From Echinicola marina (lineage in GTDB: Bacteria > Bacteroidota > Bacteroidia > Cytophagales > Cyclobacteriaceae), in assembly GCF_020463795.1 (NCBI RefSeq), contig NZ_CP080025.1:5473001-5537000 (forward strand): 64,000 nt of DNA, read 5' to 3'. This document shows, one piece after another, positions 8,065-16,540 of this stretch. The translations under genes and the position numbers were made by a program. The notes beneath the pieces were generated by a model that saw only the letters and a program-made list of their open reading frames with translations, was not told the DNA's origin and ran no database searches. The stretch's first letter is position 1. Every line of letters begins with the position of its first letter.

Positions 8065-8094
8065 CAAAGATACCCAATCCCACCCACTTTCAAC
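8065..8094 (-). promoter_or_regulatory. Bacteroidota-type promoter of the candidate small RNA
   Basis: TATCTTTG (8072-8065, minus strand) matches the -7 consensus TAnnTTTG exactly. A GTTG box 18 nt upstream (8094-8091) is a 3/4 match to the -33 TTTG. The predicted start near 8060-8058 falls on the first base pairs of the closing helix of the RNA. Confidence 0.55.
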
Positions 8095-8198
8095 AATTTT
8101 CAGTAACTTGAATCAAGTTTTGTCAAAACGGTAAGATTTGGCCAGCACCTAGGGGGTGATGGGGACTGAATCGGCTGCGAGAACAGCGTTTAGCAAAA

Positions 8199-8438
8199 TC
8201 ACCCCCCACCTTTACCACTCGCCTTGACATACTTAAAAGCGGTAGAACGGGAAATTTTCAAAGCCTTTGCCACTTCGTTGTAAGACATCCCCTTTTTATA
8301 CAGTTCTTTAGCCTTTTCGTTTATGGGCTTAGGAGGTTGACCCGATTCTTTCCACCTTTCCGAATGCATCCAGTTTTGGATAGTCCAAAAGCTTGCACCA
8401 ACTGTTCCGCAGATTTTAAGGTAGGTTGATAATATCAA
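8199..8438 (-). CDS. Small helix-turn-helix protein, possibly a remnant
   Basis: A 79-codon ORF whose C-terminal half reads NEKAKELYKKGMSYNEVAKA followed by LKISRSTAFKYVK, a clear resolvase/Hin-like helix-turn-helix. The first codon of the full ORF is TTG just after an in-frame stop. The only ATG (position 8369) would give a 56-residue protein of essentially the HTH alone. The N-terminal part has no recognisable domain. It may be the tail of a decayed recombinase or transposase, in keeping with the mobile-element neighbourhood, or a tiny DNA-binding protein. There is no link to the carbohydrate genes by spacing (134 bp from the next gene upstream). Confidence 0.4.
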   Translation of the reverse strand: MILSTYLKICGTVGASFWTIQNWMHSERWKESGQPPKPINEKAKELYKKGMSYNEVAKALKISRSTAFKYVKASGKGGG

Positions 8439-8573
8439 TATAATGAGTTAGTATTTTGATTATTGATAAGGTAGCAGCTCCATTATTTCTTTTTTGGCCA
8501 CTAAAACTCACCAAATGAGTTTATTGTTTAATCTATCCAACTTTAGAATTATCTAAGCTGACAAAAAAGATCC

Positions 8574-10535
8574 CTATTGAATATCTATAATAAAAGGACT
8601 TGCAGGTAGCCCCTCTTTATTGATCAAGTTCGCTTGAACAGGATTATTGGCCCAAGCATAACAAACTTTTACCGGATGAGAAATCTCCCCACATTTCAAA
8701 ATGACCTTCCCTCCCTCCAATCTGGCTTCTGCCCATTTATAATCCCCTTCTGCTCCAGCCATAGCAAATCCTTGAAGAGATTCTCCTTCGCTGAGGTCTA
8801 AGCCCTGCCCTACATGATCAAAAGTTAGCACCACCTTATCTCCTCTTTTTTGGGCACCTTTGATCATAGGACCGGAATAAACACCCTTCTTTTCACCATA
8901 AGCCACTTTAAAAGCCTGAAGGGCCAACCTGTTCCCAACTGTCTTTTTATCTAAGGGATGAATATCATTGGCTTCACCCACATCTATGGTCACTGCCATT
9001 CCCGTATGGGGAACCTTTAAGGTCTGTCTTTGGGCTTCCCTCAGCTCAGGCCAGTTTCCTGAATGTGGAGCATCCGTAGGAGCCATAAAATTAGGAAGTT
9101 GTACAAACAGAAAAGGTAAATCTGGCATCCCCCAGGATTTCCTCCAACCTTCAATCAAAGAGACCATTTGATCCTCATATTTATGAGGCTGGCCAGCATT
9201 GGATTCCCCTTGGTACCAAAGCACTCCTTTTACAGGAAATTGCTGCAATGGCACCACCATGGCATTATAAAGGCCTAATGGCTTAAATCTAATAAAAGTC
9301 TGCCCCGGCATAGGAGGCATGACAGCCCCTTGTTTATAGTACCAGTCATTTTTCAGGTTAATGATTTCATCTCCTACTGTAAGTTGATAGGGTTTATCTT
9401 TGACAAAACCTCCTCTGCCCCGCTCATTGATCACTCTCACTACCAATATGTTTTTTCCAGGCTTCAAAACACCCTTAGGAACATTATATCTTCTTGGAGG
9501 ATATTGATAAGCGGTGGTGCCTACCAATTTTCCATTGATATATGCCGAATCACTGTCAACAATAGTTCCCAAAAGCAATTTGGCCTCTATATTATCTACA
9601 TTTTCCTGCTCCAGAAAAAAATCCTTTCGGAACCAATACACGCCATTTTCGGGATGTTTTCCGGGTGCTACTGGAAGCAGATCCAGTCGCTCCATTTCCT
9701 TCCAATTTTCCGGGTGATATTTAGGATCATGCCAAGACATAGAAGTATTGACATAGCCTTGATCCTTTTTTCTTACCGCCCGGTGCCAGTCCCGCATATT
9801 ATTCCTGTCCTGTTGTTCGATTTCTTTGATCAAATTTGGATTTTGGAACCGAACAGCTTCCTTATAATCATCTGGAAAACGTTTGAGCTCACGCTCCCTG
9901 ATCCATGATTGAATCGGTGATCCACCCACACTAGCATTGACCAAACCTATTGGAATCCCATACTTCTGGTAGACCTTTTGGGCAAAAAAATAAGCTACAG
10001 CGGAAAACTGTTTGATATGTTCCTGATCAGCCGGAAGCCACTTTCCTCCCTTCACATCCAGTTGGGGACTAGCAAAATCATAGGCATCCGGCACATCAAA
10101 ATAACGGATTTTGGGGTTATTGGCACTTTTTACTTCATCTGGGAACATGGGGTTCACCCTGGCCATGGTCTGCTCCATATTAGACTGACCAGAGCAAACC
10201 CACACATCCCCCAGCCAGATATCCTCCAAGGAAATAGCATTGGCACTTCCGGAAATTTTCATAGCATAGGGTCCCCCTGCCTTCATTGCCGGAAAAAACG
10301 CTTCCCATACTCCATCGGCACTTGCCGTTACGACCTTGTTCTTTCCTTCAAAAACCACTTTCACCGTTTCACCAGCATCCGACCAGCCCCAAATACGGAT
10401 TTCTTGGTCCCTTTGCAGCACCATTCCATTGCTGATCAAATGGGGCAGTTTCACTTCTCCATAACCCCAATGAACCTTAAGTACCAATAATATAATTAGA
10501 CAAACAACTGAACTTCTATTCAAACACACTTTCAT
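8574..10535 (-). CDS. Sialate O-acetylesterase-like SGNH carbohydrate esterase (CE20-like)
   Basis: A 653-residue secreted esterase. After a signal peptide (about 1-26) comes the VKLPHLISNGMVLQRD entry typical of this family, a small beta domain, then the SGNH core with nucleophile S118 in GQSNME, the GGS oxyanion segment and the GESN motif. An inserted galactose-binding-like jelly roll (about 300-400) interrupts the core, and the catalytic D524/H526 pair lies in ANDIHP. The annotation name sialate esterase is inherited. In a xylan locus removal of acetyl from xylose or from side-chain sugars is more likely (inference). It starts 5 nt after the GH115 gene, so the two are co-transcribed. A paralogue lies at 58059-60011. 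Confidence 0.9.
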   Translation of the reverse strand: MKVCLNRSSVVCLIILLVLKVHWGYGEVKLPHLISNGMVLQRDQEIRIWGWSDAGETVKVVFEGKNKVVTASADGVWEAFFPAMKAGGPYAMKISGSANAISLEDIWLGDVWVCSGQSNMEQTMARVNPMFPDEVKSANNPKIRYFDVPDAYDFASPQLDVKGGKWLPADQEHIKQFSAVAYFFAQKVYQKYGIPIGLVNASVGGSPIQSWIRERELKRFPDDYKEAVRFQNPNLIKEIEQQDRNNMRDWHRAVRKKDQGYVNTSMSWHDPKYHPENWKEMERLDLLPVAPGKHPENGVYWFRKDFFLEQENVDNIEAKLLLGTIVDSDSAYINGKLVGTTAYQYPPRRYNVPKGVLKPGKNILVVRVINERGRGGFVKDKPYQLTVGDEIINLKNDWYYKQGAVMPPMPGQTFIRFKPLGLYNAMVVPLQQFPVKGVLWYQGESNAGQPHKYEDQMVSLIEGWRKSWGMPDLPFLFVQLPNFMAPTDAPHSGNWPELREAQRQTLKVPHTGMAVTIDVGEANDIHPLDKKTVGNRLALQAFKVAYGEKKGVYSGPMIKGAQKRGDKVVLTFDHVGQGLDLSEGESLQGFAMAGAEGDYKWAEARLEGGKVILKCGEISHPVKVCYAWANNPVQANLINKEGLPASPFIIDIQ

Positions 10536-10540
10536 CTCCT

Positions 10541-13423
10541 TTATTTATTAGTTACTTTAAAAAAGCTTTCCTCAGGTCCTAAATAACTGCCTTTGAGTCC
10601 CCCTGTGTCCACCACTATTTTTTGGAACACCACACCAGGATCTACCAACCATAGTTTGATTTGGTGTTTCCCAGGCCGATTGATAAGGTGTTGGCTACTT
10701 TTAATATTGATGTGCTCACCAACCCATTTATCCCAACTTCCAGGTCTTTCTTCCTTATGCATAGAAATGATCTGAGGCGCTTCATCATCAACAGAAATCC
10801 CAAAACGCAACCCCTCTTCTGTATTTTTAAAGTTCAAGGTTGGGGATAGATAAGTATGAATAGTTATTTCACCAGATGATGTAAAATAGGCATCAAATGA
10901 AACATGGTGCTTTAGTGCGCCTGTATCCTCAGTTTCATAAGCCACCGGAAAAGCTGTAATCGCAGAACCCGTTTTACCCAAACCAGGAATAATCTGCCAA
11001 CTCACCGGCCTGATCTCTTCTTTCGAAGTAAAATGGTCTGCTTCCATCGACACATAACCGTTACTCTCCACAAAACCCGTAAAATTCTCCGGTAATTCAA
11101 GCCGGTTAACAGGAACTTGTATTTTCACTTTTTCTTTGCCGGATCTGATGGTCAACTCCCCTTCCGTTTTTCCATAAGGCAGTTTTTCCCAATCTACCTT
11201 TATGGTCAACTTCTCTTGCTTATCAAGGCCACCAGAGGACTTATCCAGTACAAGCCATTTGGGCTTTTTTTGGATATCAAATTGGATAGGTGATTTTCCA
11301 CGGTTAAATAAAACAATATGCTGATCATAGGTCTGGAAAGGACTCATCTCCTCGAGCACCAACTCAGTGGCCTGGGGATAAAACGCATCAGCATTTGATA
11401 TCGCCACTCCCAAACTTCCCGTTTCAGGCAGTTCAATGCGTTTTACTTCCGGCATAACATTGGATTTTGGTTCCTGCCAATAGGTATAACCGATATGATT
11501 TTGGTCCATCATATGGTTCCATTTACCGTCCAAAAGTTCCTCGTTATAGTAACTCGTTAATTCCGCATCATAAGCAAACAACTCTTCCACCTTTTTCGCC
11601 ATATCATTAGTCACCGCCCGGCCCTGTTGGGCATAAAGTCGGTTCTTGGCCGAAGACAAATACAGCTCATGCAGATTAGAGCAAGCTAACACGGGAAATA
11701 ATACCAACTGATAATAAGCAGGCTTATATTGTGCTTCCAATCGGTCATAAATGGCCTGTGCCTCCTGAGCCAAAACCTTATAATCAGCCACTACCCTTTC
11801 GGCCTCCTGATAATGATTAAGACTATAAGTATTCTGATCTAACATTTCCGGGGTTCTCCGGGCATTATATTTAGTATATAGGTCAAGGATCTCAGCGATT
11901 TCCACCTTAAATCTTTCTCCAAATTGTTGCGCTGCCCATCTACGCGTATATTCAGGCAATCTTTCCGCAGGCAATGCATTGGGGTCCCATGCATAATCCA
12001 AAAAGAAACTGGTGGGCAATTCCATCGGCTTGATATCACCGACATTGACAATCCAAATCTCATCCACCCCATGTTCATAAGTCAAATGCATTTGTTCCCA
12101 TATTCGTGGAATAGAATTAGTATTGAGCCACTTGTAATTTCTGGGACCACCCACGTAGTCAAAATGATAATACATACCATAGCCACCCGAATGCTGTTTT
12201 TCACCAATCTTGGGAAGTTTCCTGACATTACCCCAATTATCATCACAAAGTAATAAGGTCACATCATCTGGTACCCGCATGCCTTTGTCATAGTATTCCT
12301 GTACTTCTTTGTACAAGGCCCATACCTGAGGGGTTTCATGGGCTGGCTTTCCCGTGACCTCTGCAATGATCTCCCGTTGGTCATTTACTATTTTTTCCAA
12401 TAGTGCTACATTGCTTTCCTCACTCATGGCCTCATCACCATCTCCACGCATCCCTATCGTCACCAAACTTTCATGGCTTCCCATCCGCTCCATACCCTTC
12501 CTCCAGAACTGCCTTAATTTCTCATCATTCTTGGTATAATCCCATTCACCTTCTCCATGCTTGGCCCAATCCACATGGGCACGCATCAAAGGCTCATGAT
12601 GGGAAGTACCGATGACTACTCCATATTTATCCGCCAAAACAGGATTGAGAGGATCGTCCTCATATAGGGAACGGCCCCACATGGCCGGCCATAGAAAATT
12701 CCCTTTTAACCTTAAAATCAGTTCGTAAACTTTCTCATAAAACTTATGGTTAAAGCCTCCAAATTTCTCATGGGCCCAGCCACTTAAAGCCGGTGCTTCG
12801 TCATTGATAAATATTCCCCGGTACTTTACCGCAGGGCTTCCCAAACTGTACCTGCCCTTTTTTATATAAAGTGATCCTGATTTTTTTACAGGCACATCAG
12901 CCCACCAGCTCCAGGGGCTTACCCCAATCTGTTCAGACATCTCATATATACCGAAAATCGTTCCCCGCTTATCACTGCCCGCAATTACCAAAGCCTCTTC
13001 AACGCCTGGAAATGGTTTTGGAACGGTTTGAATTAAAAAGCTTTCCCATTTCCCTCCCACATCACTCACTTCTAGTTTCCTGTTCTCAATAAGATCATTG
13101 ATCAAATTACTCTCCCCGATGGTACCAATAATCACCATTCGGGACGATTGACTGTCTAGCGGTCTATCCAATAATTCGGGAGTAACTCCGGTAACCTCCT
13201 GTATATCACTTAAAAAATTCTCAACCGCTACCTTTACACCTCCATCAGCTTCCTCTTCCAATAAAATAGCAGAAGAACCATTTGTTCCTACCAATGAAAA
13301 TCCCTTATCATCTGGTTCAAAACTTACAATTTTCTCCAATTGTTGAGCTTCTAGTGAGGACATTGAAAGCCCAAGCCATGCAATTAATAAAGACTTTATG
13401 ATTACTTTTTTAAATACAAGCAT
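10541..13423 (-). CDS. GH115 xylan alpha-1,2-(4-O-methyl)glucuronidase
   Basis: A 960-residue secreted enzyme. It has a signal peptide (about 1-27), then the GH115 N-terminal domain. The TIM-barrel region holds the family landmarks VKYRGIFINDE, NFLWPAMWG, GTSHHEPL and GMRGDGDE. Helical and C-terminal beta-sandwich domains follow, giving the normal family length. GH115 enzymes remove MeGlcA or GlcA from internal as well as terminal xylose units, which suits a bacterium that imports long decorated fragments. It is followed at 5 nt by the acetylesterase-like gene. A strong hairpin terminator lies 65 bp before its start, so it may have its own promoter or depend on readthrough from the GH10-GH43 pair. 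Confidence 0.95.
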   Translation of the reverse strand: MLVFKKVIIKSLLIAWLGLSMSSLEAQQLEKIVSFEPDDKGFSLVGTNGSSAILLEEEADGGVKVAVENFLSDIQEVTGVTPELLDRPLDSQSSRMVIIGTIGESNLINDLIENRKLEVSDVGGKWESFLIQTVPKPFPGVEEALVIAGSDKRGTIFGIYEMSEQIGVSPWSWWADVPVKKSGSLYIKKGRYSLGSPAVKYRGIFINDEAPALSGWAHEKFGGFNHKFYEKVYELILRLKGNFLWPAMWGRSLYEDDPLNPVLADKYGVVIGTSHHEPLMRAHVDWAKHGEGEWDYTKNDEKLRQFWRKGMERMGSHESLVTIGMRGDGDEAMSEESNVALLEKIVNDQREIIAEVTGKPAHETPQVWALYKEVQEYYDKGMRVPDDVTLLLCDDNWGNVRKLPKIGEKQHSGGYGMYYHFDYVGGPRNYKWLNTNSIPRIWEQMHLTYEHGVDEIWIVNVGDIKPMELPTSFFLDYAWDPNALPAERLPEYTRRWAAQQFGERFKVEIAEILDLYTKYNARRTPEMLDQNTYSLNHYQEAERVVADYKVLAQEAQAIYDRLEAQYKPAYYQLVLFPVLACSNLHELYLSSAKNRLYAQQGRAVTNDMAKKVEELFAYDAELTSYYNEELLDGKWNHMMDQNHIGYTYWQEPKSNVMPEVKRIELPETGSLGVAISNADAFYPQATELVLEEMSPFQTYDQHIVLFNRGKSPIQFDIQKKPKWLVLDKSSGGLDKQEKLTIKVDWEKLPYGKTEGELTIRSGKEKVKIQVPVNRLELPENFTGFVESNGYVSMEADHFTSKEEIRPVSWQIIPGLGKTGSAITAFPVAYETEDTGALKHHVSFDAYFTSSGEITIHTYLSPTLNFKNTEEGLRFGISVDDEAPQIISMHKEERPGSWDKWVGEHINIKSSQHLINRPGKHQIKLWLVDPGVVFQKIVVDTGGLKGSYLGPEESFFKVTNK

Positions 13424-13750
13424 ATATTTTTATTAAATCAGCACTTAAATACCTAGCAATGAAACACTTTTTGTGTTTCATTGAAGAAAAAATCAGGAGA
13501 GACCCTCTCCTGATTTTTCGTTATGTATAACCCTATTTTAACCTAAACCCATCTATGGTCCAGTGTTAACTCTTTTTATCCTATGGATATAATTTCTTTT
13601 TGTTTCCTATTAAATCACAACACTGCTTATCAGCCAATTCCTCTATTTTTCATCACACTGATAACTGGCAATCCTCATTTGATTTGCAAGTGGTAAACCC
13701 CACGTTAAAATCCGCCCACAAACCAATATGAGGGTCCAGTATATCATGAT
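13424..13750. other. Non-coding gap between GH43 and GH115 genes
   Basis: No ORF. Contains two hairpins: AATGAAACAC/GTGTTTCATT (13458-13482, 10-bp stem, 5-nt loop) and the terminator at 13488-13518. No exact TAnnTTTG box was found between the terminator and the GH115 start, so how GH115 is transcribed is open. Confidence 0.6.
13488..13518 (-). terminator. Bidirectional rho-independent terminator inside the xylanase cluster
   Basis: A perfect 13-bp stem (13488-13500 with 13506-13518), loop GACCC, with A/T-rich outer ends that give a U tract in both directions. It separates GH10-GH43 (upstream on the minus strand) from GH115-esterase. Confidence 0.85.
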
Positions 13751-14857
13751 CTATTCTTCTATGATCGGTTCAATAAGTTCTATACTTCCATCTTCCAAGT
13801 GACGAAGTGGACTCATCTTTACATTCCGTAAATAATTTTTATTCGATAGTTCTGTATCGTGATAAAAAATATACCACTGCCCGTCAAACTCAACAATTGA
13901 ATGATGATTGGTCCATCCTTGTACTGGATTCAATATTACCCCTTGGTATGTAAAAGGACCGTATGGATTATTTCCAGTGGCATAAACTATCTTATGCGTA
14001 TCTCCGGTAGAATAAGAGAAATAATAAGTACCATTATATTTGTGCATCCAAGATGCTTCAAAAAACCTTTTCTCATGATCTCCTGCTTTGATGGGATTTC
14101 CAGCTTCATCTAAAATGACAACATCTCTTGGTGCTTCATTGAATTGCAACATATCATCGCTTAGCATGGCCACTTGGGGTGCTATAGCTGGCTCGTTATC
14201 CTCAGGCTCATCATCATAGGGACTATTCCCTGTCGATACATATTTTCCGGTCCTCCATTTTTGAAGCTGTCCACCCCAGATTCCTCCCCAATAGATATAA
14301 TATTGACCGTCATCATCCTGAAAAACTGATGGATCCATACTGAAACTACCTTTCATTGGTGCTTCCTCTGGTATGAAAGGACCTGTTGGTTCATCTGAAA
14401 CAGCTACTCCCAACCTGAATAAATCCTCATGGTCTTTTGCCGGAAAATAGAGATAATATTTACCGTCTTTTTCAGCAGCATCTGGAGCCCACATTTGCCG
14501 TTTTGCCCACTTCACATCCTTGACATCCAAAACCTTTCCATGATTAACTACTTGCCCGTTTGCCTTATCCAACGAAAACACAAAATAATCCTTCATATTG
14601 TATTGCGCTCCTGAGTCATCTTCCTCCACTGTAGATTCCACATCATGAGAGGGGTATATATATATTTTATTCTCAAAAACATGGGCTGAAGGATCAGCCG
14701 TATAGATTTCCTTGATCAAAGGGGGATTAAGAAACTCGACTGCTTCCGCTGTATCTAAAGTAAATTCCTTCTTAGACTCTTCGGTATTTCCCCTTCCACA
14801 TCCAGAAATAATACCTCCTGCAATAAAAACAAGTGTGATGAATATTGGATATCTCAT
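13751..14857 (-). CDS. GH43 family glycosidase, lipoprotein
   Basis: A 368-residue lipoprotein with lipobox ISGC (C20). The five-bladed propeller carries the GH43 catalytic trio: general base D55 in TADPSA, pKa modulator D175 in MDPSVF and general acid E267 in FFEASW. There is no extra binding domain. The insert NSPYDDEPEDNEPA (about 211-224) is unusually acidic. Likely an arabinofuranosidase or xylosidase acting on arabinoxylan; subfamily and specificity cannot be fixed by eye. It lies 62 bp after the GH10 gene and before a terminator, so the two form a two-gene unit. Confidence 0.9.
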   Translation of the reverse strand: MRYPIFITLVFIAGGIISGCGRGNTEESKKEFTLDTAEAVEFLNPPLIKEIYTADPSAHVFENKIYIYPSHDVESTVEEDDSGAQYNMKDYFVFSLDKANGQVVNHGKVLDVKDVKWAKRQMWAPDAAEKDGKYYLYFPAKDHEDLFRLGVAVSDEPTGPFIPEEAPMKGSFSMDPSVFQDDDGQYYIYWGGIWGGQLQKWRTGKYVSTGNSPYDDEPEDNEPAIAPQVAMLSDDMLQFNEAPRDVVILDEAGNPIKAGDHEKRFFEASWMHKYNGTYYFSYSTGDTHKIVYATGNNPYGPFTYQGVILNPVQGWTNHHSIVEFDGQWYIFYHDTELSNKNYLRNVKMSPLRHLEDGSIELIEPIIEE

Positions 14858-14919
14858 GATTCCTTTAATTGGTTTAATAGGTTTGATTTAATAATCTATA
14901 TTGGCTAAATGAACTTTGA

Positions 14920-16062
14920 TCAAGGCATCACTCCATCTTGATCTTTAAGCACTTCTATTTGTTTTATTACTTCTTCCTTGATAGCGTAATCTTTTTCAAA
15001 AACCAGTGGATATGCCGTCCTCCCCACTATAGGCCAGTTATTTAACCAGCTATCCTGATCTCGAATCCCCCAAAATGTCACCCTGCTTATATCTGTTCGA
15101 TATTTCTGAAATAATTGGAAAAGCTCGAAATATCGTTTGGCTAATTTTTGTTTGATTTCCTCAGGAATACCTTTTTTTAATGGATCGTATTGTGGTTCAT
15201 AATCAAAATTGTCATCTATATCAGCACCACGCCTGTTGGTAGGATTAGGCAGTACATCGATATCCAATTCTGTAATCATTACTTTTAACCCCTGATCGGC
15301 AATCTTTTTGATCGATGCTTCTATTTGTGCTAATGTGGGGGTAGCTAGTCCGTAATGTCCCTGCATTCCTACCCCGTCTATATGCACACCCTCAGCTTGC
15401 ATTTCTTTCACCATCTCTATCACTGCATCGATCTTCTGAGGTTTCCAAAGATTATAATCATTATAATACAGTTCTGCACCACCATCCACTTCCTTGGCTT
15501 TCTTGAATGCCTGTTTGATAAAGTCCTTGCCTATTGCATTATACCAATTAGACTTGCGGTATTCTCCATCATCGGTAAAGGCCTCATTTACCACATCCCA
15601 GCCATGTATCCTTCCCTTATACCTTCCCATCACGGTTTCAATATGTCCTTCCATGCGTTTGTTAAGGACTTTTTCATCTAATAATTCTCCATTTGAATTT
15701 TCAAATACCCAAGAAGGTGTTTGATTATGCCATACTAGGGTATGTCCAATGATAAACATATCCAACTGTTCGCCTAATTCAACATAACGATCTGCGGATT
15801 CAAAAACGTAGGTATCAGGTCTTGGGTGAACTGATTGCCACTTCAATAAATTTTCTGGACTGATACTGTTAAAGTTCTTTGACAGTACTTGCTTTACCTT
15901 ATTATTATCGACATTAATGTTTCGTAAACTCAATGCCGATCCTATATAAAAATCTTCTATAAATACCTCCTTGAAGCCAAGTCGGTCATTGGTGCTAAAG
16001 CCACTCAATAAAATAAATATTAAACCGACTAAAAAACTCCTTTTCAATAAAGCACTCTTCAT
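14920..16062 (-). CDS. GH10 endo-1,4-beta-xylanase
   Basis: A 380-residue secreted or periplasmic xylanase with a hydrophobic leader (about 1-21). All GH10 landmarks are present: GHTLVWH (106-112), acid/base E160 in WDVVNEA, YYNDYN (199-204) and nucleophile E265 in ITELDI. The late WGIRDQDSWLN segment completes the barrel. There are no binding modules, which suggests action on imported oligosaccharides in the periplasm, in contrast to the modular GH10 at 43391-45529. It is divergently placed from the receptor gene at 16541, so the shared 480-bp region may be where that regulator acts. Confidence 0.95.
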   Translation of the reverse strand: MKSALLKRSFLVGLIFILLSGFSTNDRLGFKEVFIEDFYIGSALSLRNINVDNNKVKQVLSKNFNSISPENLLKWQSVHPRPDTYVFESADRYVELGEQLDMFIIGHTLVWHNQTPSWVFENSNGELLDEKVLNKRMEGHIETVMGRYKGRIHGWDVVNEAFTDDGEYRKSNWYNAIGKDFIKQAFKKAKEVDGGAELYYNDYNLWKPQKIDAVIEMVKEMQAEGVHIDGVGMQGHYGLATPTLAQIEASIKKIADQGLKVMITELDIDVLPNPTNRRGADIDDNFDYEPQYDPLKKGIPEEIKQKLAKRYFELFQLFQKYRTDISRVTFWGIRDQDSWLNNWPIVGRTAYPLVFEKDYAIKEEVIKQIEVLKDQDGVMP

Positions 16063-16540
16063 ACGTAATACACGATTATTATTGGGTTATCATTGATCTA
16101 TCCAAACAAAAATCCTTTCTATCGTCTGGATACAAAACAAACTTAAACCAAACAAAATCAATTTAAAAGTATCACAAACACATACAAATACCTGAAAATC
16201 AAAAGGTTAAATAAAAATCGCTCGTTTAAATATCAAACAGTTTAAAACTACTGCCTATTATAAAAACTTAGCTCATATTACCAATGAATGAACTTTTGGT
16301 AAAAATTACTAAACAATATAGTTAAGAAGCATTGACAATAATTGCGCTTTAAACAAAATCTTGATTATCAGAAAGTTAAAAATAAAATTATACTAAAACC
16401 CCATTTATATTTCGCTTAAAGAAAATGATAAACCTTTAATTAACGACTTTAACTGCGTGTATTTTTAAAAGCTATGGACCTTTATTTTTTATTTGTATAT
16501 TCAACACTTTATTACTAACCCAAATAATCTTCATAGTAAA
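16063..16540. promoter_or_regulatory. Divergent promoter region between GH10 and receptor gene
   Basis: 478 bp, strongly AT-rich, no ORF. On the minus strand TAAGTTTG (16145-16138) matches the -7 consensus and could start the GH10 unit with a leader of about 70 nt, but its -33 box is imperfect. Two copies of GTTTAAA (16224-16230 and 16240-16246) are spaced 16 bp apart, head to tail, and could be a regulator site. No clear promoter for the receptor gene was found. Confidence 0.4.

Noticed and set aside
8503-8521. AAACTCA/TGAGTTT hairpin as terminator of the esterase gene at 8574
   Set aside because: Only a 7-bp AT-rich stem and no T tract on the minus strand; too weak to call.
16493-16540. 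Upstream TTG start for the receptor gene
   Set aside because: It would put 16 polar residues before a clear signal peptide that begins at the ATG at 16541.
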